A stretch of DNA of 64,000 nt from Ilex aquifolium (GCA_951799425.1 OX637394.1:8815501-8879500), one strand, 5' to 3'; shown: positions 11,359 to 23,770, numbered from the stretch's first letter. Numbers and translations: made by a program. Notes: generated by a model not told the origin, from the letters alone.

Positions 11359-12014
11359 TGTTGGAAATTGGAAGCAAAATAGATCATCAAAGAACACAAA
11401 AACAGAGAATAAAATTCTGCTACACAATCACATAAATTTCACTCAATAAACACATCTATATTTCATCCAAAATGATCACAATATCAAGGAATACAAAGGG
11501 TAGAACAATCTGATTTTTCAGCAAGAAAAAAACTCACAAAATAAGCTATCAACTAGAGCTTCTGCTCTTGAACAGGCTGCTGATTTTTCTGGCAGCAACA
11601 CACTATTTTTCTCTCTGTTTTCCCTCTGTTTTTTCTGCAGAAAACATTTTATTTTTGGGCAGTAACTTCAGCCCAATTTTTACTATTTTTTCTAGTCAAA
11701 ACACCCTAAATTTGGCCACTTCATGACCGGCAGTCCCAATGAAAAATCTGTTCAACTTCCCATGCAGCCATTCATGAACAAGACTCCCAAGACCATAAAT
11801 AGACCTCCCAAAAATATCTTGGACACTTCAAGTGACTACCTCTTCAAATACCATGACTTATCATAAACCCAAAAATACAAAACCAACCCTTTAAGAAATT
11901 GACTTTTGAAATTTCTTATTTTTTTTTGGTCTTTGGGCTTGGACGGCTGGGGAGAAAAAAAGAAAAGGGTTTGACTTTCTTCTTATATAAAGGCGACTGG
12001 AAGAAAGAAAAGAG
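11359..12014 (+). mobile_element. LTR-like left part of a retroelement fossil, interrupted by a foldback element
   Basis: The segment begins TGTTGGAAATTGGAAG directly inside the LINE remnant (also at 10428 in the first tandem copy). It contains a TATA-like CTTATATAAAGG at about 11980-11991, shortly before the foldback insertion at 12015. Its continuation is at 20487. I found neither a matching right LTR nor a target duplication, so the family is undecided. The element is broken. Confidence 0.4.
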
Positions 12015-12113
12015 GGACCAGGCTACAATACATCCATTGGAATTTTCAGTACCATACCGAAAATTCCCTTTTACAACCTCAATGATAAAATTTACTTCAT
12101 CCGTTCCTAAATA

Positions 12114-14363
12114 TGTAAAATCTGAAAAAAAAAATTTTAATTAAATTAAAATTATTATTAAAATCATAATTAAAGGGGTAAAAAAATAATTAATTGTTAA
12201 AGTATGGGTCAAAAACGTAAATTTAAAAAAAAAAAAAAAGTTTGTATATATATATAAGTGGAAGACAAAAGTCTTCCACTTTTTTTTCTTCAGGAGAGGC
12301 GGCGAGAGTGAGACAGAAAAGAGAGAAAAAGAAAAGAAAAAAAAAGTTAGACACCCTGACCTTCTTCCTCAGATCTAGGAAGATTTAATAGTTTGTATAT
12401 ATATATATAAGTGGAAGACAAAAGTCTTCCACTTTTTCTTCTTCAGGAGAGGCGGCGAGAGTGAGACAGAAAAGAGAGAAAAAAAGAGAGAAAAAAAAGA
12501 GAAAAAAAAAAGTTAGACCCCCTGACATTCTTCCTCAGATCTATGAAGATTTAACAGTCTAATCGCTTCGGGCCAAGAATTAAAGTTGCTCTACTCAGCG
12601 AGAGCTACGTAACGACACCAAAGATCGTATTTTTCTGCAAAAATATCAAGTACGAAATTTAGACCTAAGGCTTGAGAAGCTGAATTTGGGCTTTCTTTGG
12701 GGGCCTACTACGTGGGCTCACGCTACAAGAGGTAGGGTTTCCCCTATTTAGATGTAATTTCAGCCTAAATATTGCATATGAAATGGGCAGGCTAAGGGTG
12801 TATATCACATGTTAGGTCTTGACTAGTGTAACTAGTGGGTCAAATATAGGATTTATAATTAATTTTGTAATTAGTAAAATCCTATTATGATGAACTTGGT
12901 GTAAGTTAATGTTAGTGGTTAAAGTATGTTAATTGTACATTAGCATAGCTTGATGTTTTAATGGCATATCAAGTTTAATAAAATTATTAGCTTGTTATGT
13001 GGTTATGAAATAATATGTATGTTAAATGATTATTTAACATATGATTATTGTGATGAATTTGTGCTTATGTTTATAGAATTAATAAACATGTTGCCATGTT
13101 GGAAGTAATAAACATGTTATTTGTGTAAATTGATGTACCTCTAGGTGTTTGTTTAAATGCCTAGGTGAATACAAGTATGTTAGTGAAATTGATTATCTTA
13201 CATAACATGGTTGAGATTGTGTTGAAAATGTCATTATATTGCATTCATTATATAATTGACATTATAAGTGGTACCAAAGGCAATTGCGCATTGCATTGCA
13301 TTATGCATGAGTTGCACTACATTCATGGGTGGGAGTGTGTGCATGGTATGAAATCAATCACCACATAGGTGGTTGATCGTGGACTCGGGAAAGTCGTACC
13401 AAGGTCCGGCTGAGTCGCACGGAAAATTAAATGAATAAATGTGTCGGGGATAGCAAGAAGGGCTAGATTCTCCCTCGGGTGCAAGACCCGCTTACTTGGT
13501 TTATACACTTCCCGGCGGTGAAATTCCAGAAAAGTGTAACGGCGTAAACGGAGCCGCAGGTGGGATGTCCTGAAGATCCGTTGATGGTTGGTGTCCCATT
13601 GGTGTAAAACCATAAATCATCTCCCCACAAAGACACAAGAAAATGAATTAATTAGTCATTGAGTGTACATAACACTAATGACAGGGGGGCTTGGAATGCC
13701 CGGATACATACGCATGACATTGCATGTGTTGTGGGAGCTCGGGATGGGGCTCGGTGTTGGTATTGCTTGCATGAGTCTCATCTCATGACATGACATGATT
13801 TATGGCATTTGTTCATAATAGACATATTTGAATGAATGCTTGAAATAATTATTGCATGTGACATTTCATATGCATTTAGGTTGAGAGGAATTCTCTATAG
13901 GAGTTACCCTATTGAGCGTTGGCTCACCCTTTATGGGAACATTTTTCAGGTATCGGCCAGGCATCCACCGAAGGCGAGGCCATGGGCCCGCTTTGACGAC
14001 AGAGCCGATCTGTGGCTCTTATTTTGACTTTGCAGTCCCTTGTATATGTTTATTTTTGGCCTTTTATAATTTTTGTAACAAAAACTTGTTTATATTTTAA
14101 AAGGCATGTACATGGGACTCTTTTGGGACATTTATTCTTTTATGAATGAATGTACGTAGTGATGGTGATTATGGTAGTATTTGATACTATGCACTTATGT
14201 ATGGATAAATGGACCCGGTGTGGTCAATATTGTATATTGGACCTCGGATGGGTCATGTGATTGTATGATTACACAGGTTGTGTTTTGGGTAGAGTTCCCC
14301 GTACAAAGGAGACTCTGTCCAAATTTTGTTAAATTAAGGACCCCCGGTTTTTGGGGCGTCACA
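12114..14363 (+). mobile_element. Solo LTR, 2250 bp, with 5-bp target duplication
   Basis: It starts TGTAAAATCTG and ends GGGGCGTCACA. It is flanked by AAATA (12109-12113 and 14364-14368), which restores the Stowaway end exactly when the insert is removed. Its end, and the words GTTGGCTCACCC and TTTTCAGGT, resemble long LTRs of plant Ty3/gypsy elements. No internal coding part remains, so it is a solo LTR left by recombination between two LTRs. Confidence 0.82.
12238..12560. repeat. ~155-bp tandem duplication within the solo LTR
   Basis: Two units start with GTTTGTATATATATA (12241 and 12391). Both contain the palindrome GTGGAAGAC-AAA-GTCTTCCAC, the words CTTCAGGAGAGGCGGCGAGA and GTTAGAC-CCCTGAC, and end at AGATTTAA-AG. 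They differ in an AG-rich run. Confidence 0.85.
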
Positions 14364-14839
14364 AAATATCTGTCGTTTTACACAATTTTTTTTGTTCTAT
14401 AATAGCTGTCGTTTAATGAAACCAAAACACAATTAATATTTTTTCTTCCAAATTTACCCTTAACTCTTCAATGCATTAGATTAGATGTAGGCTAAGTGCC
14501 TTTCATATTCCTTTCATTCCCAATATGTATTGAATAAGGGTATTTTAGTCTTGTGCAATTATTTTTTACTCATATTAGAGTTATTTAATAGCTTCCTTAA
14601 TCCTTGTACAAAAACCTTAAACGACAGATATTTAGGAACGGAGAGAGTACTAAATTTATGGATTATTTACAACTTCAATGACATTGAAATGACACCGGAC
14701 AAGACATTGAAATGATAAGACAAGACATAAAGAAAAACCGTCATTATTGACTTGAGGGCAAAATTACAACATTAGTGAGAAGTTTACGACTATAATGAAC
14801 AAAATTACAACATTAATGAAAATTTTACAACATTAGTGA

Positions 14840-15065
14840 ATAAAATTACAAAATATGTGGGAATATTTACCAAATTTGTGGGAATATTTACCAAATTTGT
14901 GGGAATATTTACAACTTCAGTTGTATATTTACAAAATTTGTGGGAATATTTACAATTTCAGTAGTATATTTACAGAATTTGTGGAAATATTTACAACTTC
15001 AGTGATATATTTACCAAATTTGTGGAAATCTTTACAACTTCAATGGATTCAAATATTTACAACTT
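14840..15065. repeat. 21-bp tandem repeat in the foldback arm
   Basis: The word TTTACCAAATTTGTGGGAATA repeats directly and then degenerates into TTTACAACTTCAGT variants. Inverse copies occur at 18280-18450 and 20060-20200. Confidence 0.75.
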
Positions 15066-16399
15066 CATGGGGAGATTTGAACGATCGTGAGGAGATTTGA
15101 TCGATCGTGGGGAGATTCGATCAATACTGGAGACATCTGCAACAATTTGATCGATTAAATATGATTTTGATCCATCAAATCCAATTTTTTTAAAAATTGA
15201 AAAAAATCCATTTTTTATAAAATTGAAAAAAAAAACCAATTTTTGTTTAATGGATTCTTTAAAAAATTGGTTTATTTTTCAATTTTTAAAAAATTGGATT
15301 TTTGATAGATCAATTAAACATATTTGATAAATCAAAAATATTTTTGATCTATCAAACATATTTTTCAATTTTTTTTTTCAAATTTGAATTTTGAAAAAAT
15401 TTGATAGATCAAATGTGATATGTTTAAATATATTTTTTTTATTTTTTTTATAAATTAAATATAAATCGGATGAAATTGATCGCTAGTCTTGATCGCAAGA
15501 CCCAATCTTGATCGCTACCCTTGATTCCTTGATCACTTGATCTCACCTTGATCGATCAAATATACTCAATGATCGTTCATTGAGTTACAGATTAAAAGTT
15601 GAAAGGGCAAGTGGGATTGCGATCGATCAAAAATAAATATGATAGATCATGAATCCACTTCAGTGGTAATGAATCCACTTTTCGTAGTAAATATTTCCAC
15701 ACAAATGTTGTAAACAATCCACTAAAATGGTAAATATTCCCATAAATGTCGTAAAGAATAAATATTCTCACTAATGTTGTAATTTTGTTCTCCTTTTCAG
15801 TATGGTACTAGTCCATGATCGATCAAAACCATATTTGATCGATCATGGACTAGTAATGAATTCACATTTTGTTGTAAATATACCCACAAATTTGATAAAT
15901 ATATCACCGAAATTGTAAATATTTCCACAAATTTGGTAAATCTACAACCGAAGTTGTAAATATTCTCACAAATTTTGTAAATATACCACTGAAATTGTAA
16001 ATATTTCCACAAATTTAGTCCATGATTGATCAAAATCATATTTGATAAATCATGGACTAGTAATGATCGATCAAATGTAGTAAACAATCCACTAAAATTG
16101 TAAATATTCCCATAAATGTAGTAAAAAATTTATTGAAGTTGTAAATATTACCATAATTGTGGTATGAAATCCTATTTCCACAAATTTGGGGAGATTTGAT
16201 CGATCAAAACCTTATTTGATCGATCAATATATCTTTCTGATCGATCAAATTCAATTAAAACTGACTAATTAATCCAATTTTTTTAAAAAAAATTTAAAAA
16301 TTGGAAAAATTTTAAATCCAATTTGAAATTTTTTTTTTTGAAAAACTGGCTTTTTTTTCAAAAAATTTCTAAAATTGGCTTTTTTTTTCTTCAAAAAAT

Positions 16400-17490
16400 T
16401 AGATTTTTTAATTGGATTTTTAAAAATTAACACCAAATTAACATTCAATTCAACAAATTAACACAAAATTAACACTCAATTTCATCTAATTAACATTCAA
16501 TTTTTTCTAATGAACATTTAATTCACGAAATTAACATTCAAATTCAACTAGTTAAAATTAAATTAATCAAATAAATTTTCAATTTCATTCAATTAACACT
16601 CAATTCATCAAATAAACATTCAATTTATCAAATTAACATTCAATTCATCAAATTGACATTCAATTTCATCAAATTAACATGTAATTTCATCAAATCAATA
16701 TCAAATTAACAATAAATTAACATTCAATTCATCAAATTAATATTCAATTCATAAAATTAACACTCAATTTCATCTAATTAACATTCAATTTTTTCTAATA
16801 AGCATTTAATTCACGAAATTAAAATTCGAATTCAACTAGTTAAAATTAAATTAATCAAATAAACTTTCAATTTCATTCAATTAACACTCAATTCATCAAA
16901 TTAACATTCAAATTATCAAATTAACATTCAGATTTATCAAATTGACATTCAATTTCATCAAATTAAGATATAATTTCATCAAATCAACACCAAATTAACA
17001 ACAAATTAACATTCAATTCATCAAATTAATATTCAATTCATAAAATTAACACCAAATTAACACTCAATTTTATCTAATTAACTAATTTATTAAAACTTAA
17101 TTTTATTGACACTCAATTAACTAATTAGATGAAATTGAGTGTTAATTTGATGTCAATTTGATGAATTGAATGTTAATTTGTTGTTAATTTGGTGTTGATT
17201 TGATGAAATTACATGTTAATTTGATGAAATTGAATGTCAATTTGATAAATCTGAATGTTAATTTGATAATTTGAATGTTAATTTGATGAATTGAATATTA
17301 ATTGAATGAAATTGAAAGTTTATTTGATTAATTTAATTTTAACTACTTGAATTTGAATGTTAATTTAGTGAATTAAATGTTTATTAGAATGTTAATTAGA
17401 TGAAATTGAGTGTTAATTTGATGAAATTGAATGTCAATTTGATAAATTTGAATGTTAATTTGATAATTTGAATGTTAATTTTTGTAAATT
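16400..17490. repeat. Palindromic block of AATTAACATTCAATT-type repeats
   Basis: The stretch 16480-16795 is directly repeated at 16790-17090. The latter is inverted again at about 17100-17440, with the axis near 17097. Arms of about 300 bp match in order (AATCAAATAAACTTTCAATT; CATTCAGATTTATCAAATT; CAACACCAAATTAACAAC). It would form a very long hairpin and is the core of the foldback element. Confidence 0.85.
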
Positions 17491-19087
17491 TGAAAAAATC
17501 CAATTTTTGTTTAATGATAAAAAATATTTGTTTAATGATCTATCAAACATATTTTTGATCTATCAATTAAAAAATCCAATTTTTGAAAAAAAATTTAAAA
17601 AATTGGTTTTTTTTCAATTTTTAAAAAATTGGATTTTTTTTTCAATTTTTAAAAAATTGGATTTTTTTCAATTTTTAAAAAATTGGATTTTTAATAGATC
17701 AATTAAACATATTTGATAGATCAAACATATTTTTGATCTATCAAACATATTTTTCAAATTTGAATTTTAAAAAAATTTGATAGATTAAATGTGATATGTT
17801 TAAATATTTTTTTATTTTTTTTATATAAATTAAATATAAGTCGATGAAATTAATCCCAATCTTGATTGCTAGTCTTGATCGCAAGACCCAATCTTGATCG
17901 CTACCTTGATCCCTTGATCGCATGATCCCAATCTTGATCGCTAGATCTCACCTTGATCGATCAAATATACTCAATGATCGATCATTGAGTTACAGATGTA
18001 GAAGTTGAGGATTGCGATCGATCGAAAATAAATATGATAGATCATGAATCAAGTGGTAATGAATCCACTTTTCGTTGTAAAGATTTCCACAAATATAGTA
18101 AACAATTCACTAAAGTTGTAAATATTCCCATAAATGTAATAATGAATCCATTGAAGTTGTAAATATTGCCACTAATGTTGTAATTTTGTTATCCTTTTCG
18201 GAATGGTACTAGTCCATGATCGATCAAATATGGTTTTGATCGATCATGGACTAGTAATGAATCCACTTTTTGTTGTAAAAATTTTCACAAATTTGGTAAA
18301 CAAAACCATTGAAGTTGTAAATATTCCCACAAATTTAGTAAACATACCACTGAAGTTGTAAATATTCCCACAAATTCTGTAAATATACCAATGAAGTTGT
18401 AAATATTCCCACAAATTTGGTAAATATTCCCACATATTTTGTAATTTTATTCACTAATGTTGTAAAATTTTCACTAATGTTGTAATTTTGTTCACTATAG
18501 TCGTAAACTTCTCACTAATGTTGTAATTTTGCCCTCAAGTCAATAATGACGGCTTTTCTTTATGTCTTGTCTTGTCATTTCAATGTCCTGTCCGGTGTCA
18601 TTTCAATGTCATTGAAGTTGTAAATAATCCATAAATTTAGTAAATTATACCATTGAAGTTGTAAAAGGGAATTTGTAAATATTCATTATAGTTGTAAATA
18701 TTCATTACTTGTCCATGATCGATCAAATAGGGTTTTGATCGATCATGGACTAGTACCATACCGAAAAGGAGAATAAAATTACAACATTAGTGGGAATATA
18801 TATTCTTTACGACATTTATGGGAATATTTACCATTTTAATGGATTGTTTACCACATTTGTGTGGAAATCTTTATAACGAAAAGTGGATTCATTACCACTG
18901 AAGTGGATTCATGATCTATCATATTTATTTTCGATAGATCGCAATCCCACTTGCCCCTTCAACTTCTAATCTGTAGCTCAATGATCGATTATTGAGTATA
19001 TTTGATCGATCGAGGTGAGATCTAGCGATCAAGATTGGGATCAAGGAATCAAGGGTAGCGATCAAGATTGGGTCTTGCGATCAAGAC

Positions 19088-19640
19088 TAGGGGTGTTCAC
19101 CCTACCCTACGGGTAAGAAATATGCTCTTCCGTCTTCCTACCCGATACTTTGTAGAAGAATTTTTTCTTAACTTACCCTACCCGACAGGTGTGGTATTCC
19201 TACCCGACTTTCTACCCGATTAATCGGGTAGGAAGTCGGGTAGGAAATTGGGTAAATATTTTTGTAACTATTAATTTTTGAATGCACCAATTGAACAACA
19301 CAATAAATCAATAACACTAAAATCTAAAACAACTACAACAACAATTATAATAAAACACAAGAAAGTATGAACATCAATCCACAATAATTGTTACACAAAT
19401 ACAATAACAATTAATTTAAGTTTAAACCATATAAAATACATTAAAATCATATTAATTAATTAATGCGGGTAGGGTAGGGTAGGGTAGGAATGCGGAAATT
19501 GATAACTCTTCCGCATTCCTACCCGATTTAATCGGAAGACCAAAAACTCTTCCGCATTCCTACTCGATTTTTGCGGCTAATCATTTAGTAGGTCGGGTAG
19601 GGTAAGAACTTGCGGCTAGTCGGAAATTTGAACACCCCTA
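19088..19640. mobile_element. hAT MITE, 553 bp, inside the foldback right arm
   Basis: The terminal inverted repeats TAGGGGTGTTCA / TGAACACCCCTA are flanked by the 8-bp duplication ATCAAGAC (19080-19087 and 19641-19648). Eight-base duplications and TAGGG ends mark the hAT superfamily. The interior has paired words of the TACCCGATTTAATCGG kind and no coding region. A second family member begins at 63884. Confidence 0.92.
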
Positions 19641-20486
19641 ATCAAGACTAGCGATCAATTTCATCCGATTTATATTTAATTTATATAAAAAATAAAAAAA
19701 AATATTTAAACATATCACATTTGATCTATCAAATTTTTTTAAAATTCAAATTTGAAAAAAAAAATTTGAAAAATATGTTTGATCTATCAAATATGTTTAA
19801 TTGATCTATTGAAAAAAAACCAATTTTTTAAAGAATTCATTAAACAAAAATTGGTTTTTTTTTCAAATTTAAAAAAAATGGATTTTTTTTCAATTTTTAA
19901 AAAATTGGATTTGATTGATCAAAATCATATTTAATCGATCAAATTGTTGCAGATGTCCCCAGTATTGATCGAATCTCCCCACGATTGATCGAATCTCCCC
20001 ACGATCGATCAAATCTCCTCACGATCGATTAAATCTCTCTATGAAGTTGTAAATATTTGAATCCATTGAAGTTGTAAAGATTTCCACAAATTTGGTAAAC
20101 ATATAACTGAAGTTGTAAATATTCTCACAAATTCTGTAAATATACCATTGAAATTGTAAATATTCCCACAAATTTGGTAAATATTCTCACATATTTTGTA
20201 ATTTTATTCACTAATGTTGTAAAATTTTCACTAATGTTGTAATTTTGTTCACTATAGTCGTAAGCTTCCAACTAATGTTGTAATTTTGCCCTCAAGTCAA
20301 TAATGACGGCTTTTCTTTATGTCTTGTCTTGTCATTTCAATGTCTTGTCCGGTGTCATTTCAATATCATTGAAATTGTAAATAATCCATAAATTTAATAA
20401 ATTATACCATTGAGGTTGTAAAAGGGAATTTTCGGTATGGTACCGAAAATTCCAATGGATGTATTGTAGCCCGGTCCAGAAAAGAG

Positions 20487-21641
20487 AAGGAGGGCGGCTG
20501 TGTGTTTGGTTTTCTGGGCTAAAGGCAGACGACGAAACAGAGGAAAAGAATTGCTGATGGCCGCCGGTTTGTTTTATATTTTTGGGAGATTTTTGTTGTC
20601 CATTATATTTATGGGTAACTAAATTCTCTGGTAGAGCGAGGGATGAACTTGCACAGTAAATAATATTTTATTTATTTTTAATTTATGCATTTGATTTTCA
20701 ATTACTAAAACTCTTTTGTTTTATCATTCTCAATTCATTGTTGATGTTTTCTTCTCCGAATAGTCATATAATTTATTTTGTTTATGGATTCAGTCATACT
20801 TTTTCTATTGAATGGATTAATTCTTTGATTATGTTTGGATCAATTATTTATCTATATTGATTTAATTCTTTGCTGCAATATTATTTTTTGAGTATATTGT
20901 CGTCGTTGGACTTTCTCAATAGTGATAATAATTTACGTATTTTCAAAGTGGTGAATGATTTTTCAAAGGGTTACATTTGGTTTAGTCTTGGTTTATAAAT
21001 CTATACCTTCCGATTGGGAATTTTGGGAATTGAATTCCTAATTGAGTTATTCAATGAATTAAGAATAATTAAAATACTAGATGTGTGCAAGGGATTCTTG
21101 ACGCTTTACCGTTTGTCAAATTTGAGTACTTTTTTCGTTAGTTACTTTGCTTCACTTTAATTTACATTTAAAATTAATCTTTGTTCTCTAGTAATCATCT
21201 AATATTTTTCTTTAGTTTCTTTGTTCTTGTCTACTATTCTTTTAGTTTGTCTCTCTGTGGAATCGACACCCCAAAGCTGTGCTACAATTACCGCGTTAGT
21301 CTTTGGGCGTAATCAGTATCCAACAAATGGAATCAAGTCTGACGTAGTTCATGATTTTAGGAATTTAATTGAAGGTGATTTGGAATTTCGACTATGCCCA
21401 AGGTAGTTCCTGGACTGCCTACGTATCCAAAAATGGAATCAAGTTGTACGTAGTTCGAAATTTTGAATTTTTATTTGAATGGAGTTTTAAATGAGTGAAT
21501 GACTCATTTAATTTGAAATTTTACTTGATTTGGTTTGAAATGGGTGAGTGACCCATTATTTTTTTTGGGAAAAGAATTTAGAGTTGGTCAAATCTAGGGA
21601 TTCACTTAAACTTTTGAATGAATATGAAATTTAATTCCAGT
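20487..21641. other. Retroelement-derived non-coding DNA to the right of the foldback element
   Basis: This continues the sequence interrupted at 12014. At about 21245-21300 it carries the words GTGGAATCGACACCCC and GTGCTACAATTACCGCG, and at about 21390-21470 GACTGCCTACGTATCC and ACGTAGTTC. I know such words from untranslated parts of plant LTR elements. No protein-coding part is visible. The element is broken and its right border is unclear. Confidence 0.45.
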
Positions 21642-23075
21642 GAGGTTAGGGACCTCGTGTGAGTTAGAAACTCCGAAAATTTATTAACAGTCCACAACTC
21701 TCCTCATAAACATCAAAGAGTTAGAAATTCCAAAAATTTATTAAGAGTCCAAGACTCTTTTCATAAACATCATTGAGTAAGTTTAAAACTCTAAAAATTG
21801 GTAAAGAGTTAGAAACTAACTCTTTTATTTAATATTTGTGCCATTTAATTTGTAGGAGTTTAAAACTCCAAAAACAGCAAGGGATTTTAATAATTGAATT
21901 AATGTAGCATCTATCCAAAAGAGTCCAAGACTTCTTGTTTCGATTTTCATGCAATTTTGGAGGGCCTAAGGCTTTGTGTTGTTCTGCAATATGATAGGAG
22001 TTAGAAACTCCAAGTTACTTGTCTAGAGTCTAAGACTCTTGACTTTTGCCGAAAATGGGCCGAAGGCTCTCACTACCCCAACAGAACATATGCTTTCTTG
22101 CAACTCCTTTTTTTTATATCCATTTCTTTCTTTTTCTTACACACTTCAAGTGCACAATCTTTAGATCATAAAGCAACCAGGAGGTACTAAACCGAGCAGA
22201 AAAGAAGTAATTTAGCAGTGGGCGTTAGAGAAGGTTTGCAACAAACCAAATGGGGAGGTGAGAGAAAGTTTAAAACTCCACTAAAGTCGAAGATTAAAAT
22301 TTTTATAAAACTAGTAGATAAACTTCGGACAATTTGTTACGGAGTCAAAGACTCCATATTCATTCTTTAAGAGTTAGAAACTCCTGCCTATGGTTTTAGA
22401 AAAACCAAAATCAAAATGGGAGTTGGAAACTCCTTTCAAAAGAACTGGTAGACTTCGGCGAAAGGCATCGAAATTAAAATATAGTCCCAAAACTCTTTTT
22501 GACAATTTTTAGCAAATTAATGTAGCGGTATTTTGCATGCTCTTCCGATTTGGCCCTTAATTTTTTCTTAAGGAGTCAAAGACTCCAAATTTATTTTCAA
22601 GAGTTAGAAACTCTTTTATAAAACTCCTTTGAAAGGAAATGGAAACTCCATTGAAAGAGTCTAAAAACTCTTGAGAGGGAAGTTTGAAACTCCATTGAAA
22701 GGAAATGGTCGTCTTCGACAAAAGGCATCAGAATTAAAAGAGTGCAAGACTCTTGCTGATTCTGAAACACTTTTGTCTATACACCGCAACGGAGGAATTG
22801 GAAGAGGCCCAATGAGCAGTGCTAAAGTGAACAGAAAATAAGCATTTTCGCGTTGGCGCAATGGTTTCGAAAGAGTCGAAAACTCTTATTGAGCGACACC
22901 ATGGTCTCCAAGGAGTCAAAGACTCCAATATGTGCCTGTTTTTCTTGGGTATTGCAGCAAAATTTGGACGACTTATAAACTCCTTTGGTCTTTCATTTGA
23001 AGAGAACTCTACTGCCATCTCAGAAACACTTGGTGGTAGTTACGCCGCAATGCATCGAAGGAGTTAAAAACTCCT
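21642..23075. repeat. Array of about twenty short hairpins with varying but still pairing stems
   Basis: Dispersed 13-21-nt inverted repeats share one design: a 5-9-bp stem around a loop of usually three purine-rich bases. Examples (stem in capitals) are GAGGTtagggACCTC (21642), GAGTTagaAACTC (21661), AAGAGTCcaaGACTCTT (21743), AAGAGTTAGaaaCTAACTC (21804, one base pair longer each way), GGAGTTtaaAACTCC (21855), AGAGTCtaaGACTCT (22025), GGAGTCaaaGACTCC (22341, 22572 and about 22913), GGTTTTagaAAAACC (22392), GGAGTTggaAACTCC (22419) and AGGAGTTaaaAACTCCT (23059). Both halves of a stem change together. A longer frame (GTAGACTTCGGCGAAAGGCAT) recurs near 22447 and 22709. Function unknown. Confidence 0.8.
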
Positions 23076-23770
23076 ATAATCTGTAACTTCGGAGAGATTT
23101 GGTATAGCTGCAATTGCTTCGGATTGCTATGGTTTTTCACCGAATTGCTGCTATCAAAGATTGAAAAAAAAAAATTTAAATCGACAAAGAAAAGAGTAAA
23201 CAGATTTTTTTTTTCTTCCTTCTCCTCTCTCTGCCGAAATTTCCCTTTTGTTTGCCCACTGTTTTTTTTTTTCCTTTGATCACCGTCCGAAAACCCTCCC
23301 CAAATCTCTTCTCTTGCTGAATTTTTTTTCTTTTGTTAATCGTCTCCAAAAACTCTCCTTTGATAACCGTCCGAAATTCCTCCTTTGATCCCCTCCTCAT
23401 CAAGTATATTTATAGGAAGATTTTTGCATGCAAGGGGGGCAGTTGGCAACCTTCCACCAACCCCACCAAGTCTTATTTGTAAGCAAATGGTGTAGTGGGG
23501 AGTTTGGAAAAAAAACCGCCCCTAACTCTCGGCTCTCCATTTTCTTTTTTTTTTCTTTTTTTTCACAACATAGAGCTTTTAAAATTCATAAGGATAAATT
23601 TTAGTGGGTCATATTGAAATGTGCAATTTGGCAATTGAATTTGAAGGATCAAGTTAACGATCAATAATTCAACGAAATCACGCGTCGAGCATGAACCCGT
23701 CATTAATCTCCTAAAATAAAATTTTGCATCGAAAGTTGACGAGTGCTGAATTTTTTCGTTTAACAATCCT
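23076..23770. other. Pyrimidine-rich retroelement-derived sequence, no gene
   Basis: On the minus strand it begins TGTTAAACG at about 23765, next to the LINE remnant. A TATA-like CCTATAAATATAC follows near 23405-23417, then three copies of a TTTCGGACGGTT-ATCAAAGG-like word (about 23270-23390). This looks like the upstream half of an LTR read on the minus strand, but I found no partner LTR. The few reading frames here are low-complexity. Confidence 0.4.

Larger units (their letters stand above)
9770..11631. repeat. Perfect-looking tandem duplication of a 931-bp unit
   Basis: Sequence from the T-run before CCTTTGTAGAATACCC (9774) to CCCTCTGTTTTTT (about 10703) is repeated from 10705 to about 11634 with only a few differences. 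Both junctions fall in oligo-T runs, so slippage or unequal exchange between T-runs explains the event. Each unit holds about 185 bp of P450 upstream flank, a LINE 3' end and the start of an LTR-like sequence. Confidence 0.92.
12095..14647. mobile_element. Stowaway (Tc1/mariner) MITE of about 298 bp, split by a solo LTR
   Basis: The ends are CTTCATCCGTTCCTAAATA and the inverse of TATTTAGGAACGGAGAGAG, the CTCCSTCCGT type of Stowaway end. TA occurs on both outer sides (12093-12094 and 14648-14649). The MITE is interrupted after 19 bases by a 2250-bp solo LTR; without it the MITE is about 298 bp. It sits in the left arm of the foldback, since the arm sequence AAATTTA-GGATTATTTACAA resumes at 14651 as in the right arm. 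Confidence 0.88.
12015..20477. mobile_element. Mutator-like foldback element, 8.46 kb, with 9-bp target duplication
   Basis: The ends GGACCAGGCTACAATACATC (12015) and its near-perfect inverse ending CCGGTCC (20477) are flanked by the perfect 9-bp duplication AGAAAAGAG (12006-12014 and 20478-20486). Nine-base duplications are the mark of the Mutator superfamily. The inverted arms are long. Left 12015-12094 plus 14650 to about 15840 pairs with right about 18720-20477, roughly 1.2 kb each after nested insertions are removed. The middle carries further copies of arm sequence: forward at about 17500-18250 and inverted at about 18250-18670. It also holds a palindrome of tandem repeats at 16420-17480. 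No transposase is visible, so it is non-autonomous. A Stowaway MITE with a solo LTR in it, and a hAT MITE, lie inside. Confidence 0.88.

Noticed and set aside
19460-19500. Telomere-like GGTAGGGTAGGGTAGG
   Set aside because: Plant telomeres are TTTAGGG; this GTAGG run is part of the inner repeat of the hAT MITE and is paired by an inverse run.
21642-23075. CRISPR-like array
   Set aside because: Repeats are short palindromes of differing sequence at irregular spacing, in a plant genome, without unique spacers of constant length.
11359-23765. One complete LTR retrotransposon spanning both sides of the foldback element
   Set aside because: The start (TGTTGGAAAT) and the far end (TTTAACA) look like LTR ends, but there is no repeated LTR, no target duplication, and promoter-like signals face both ways. 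I list the parts separately.
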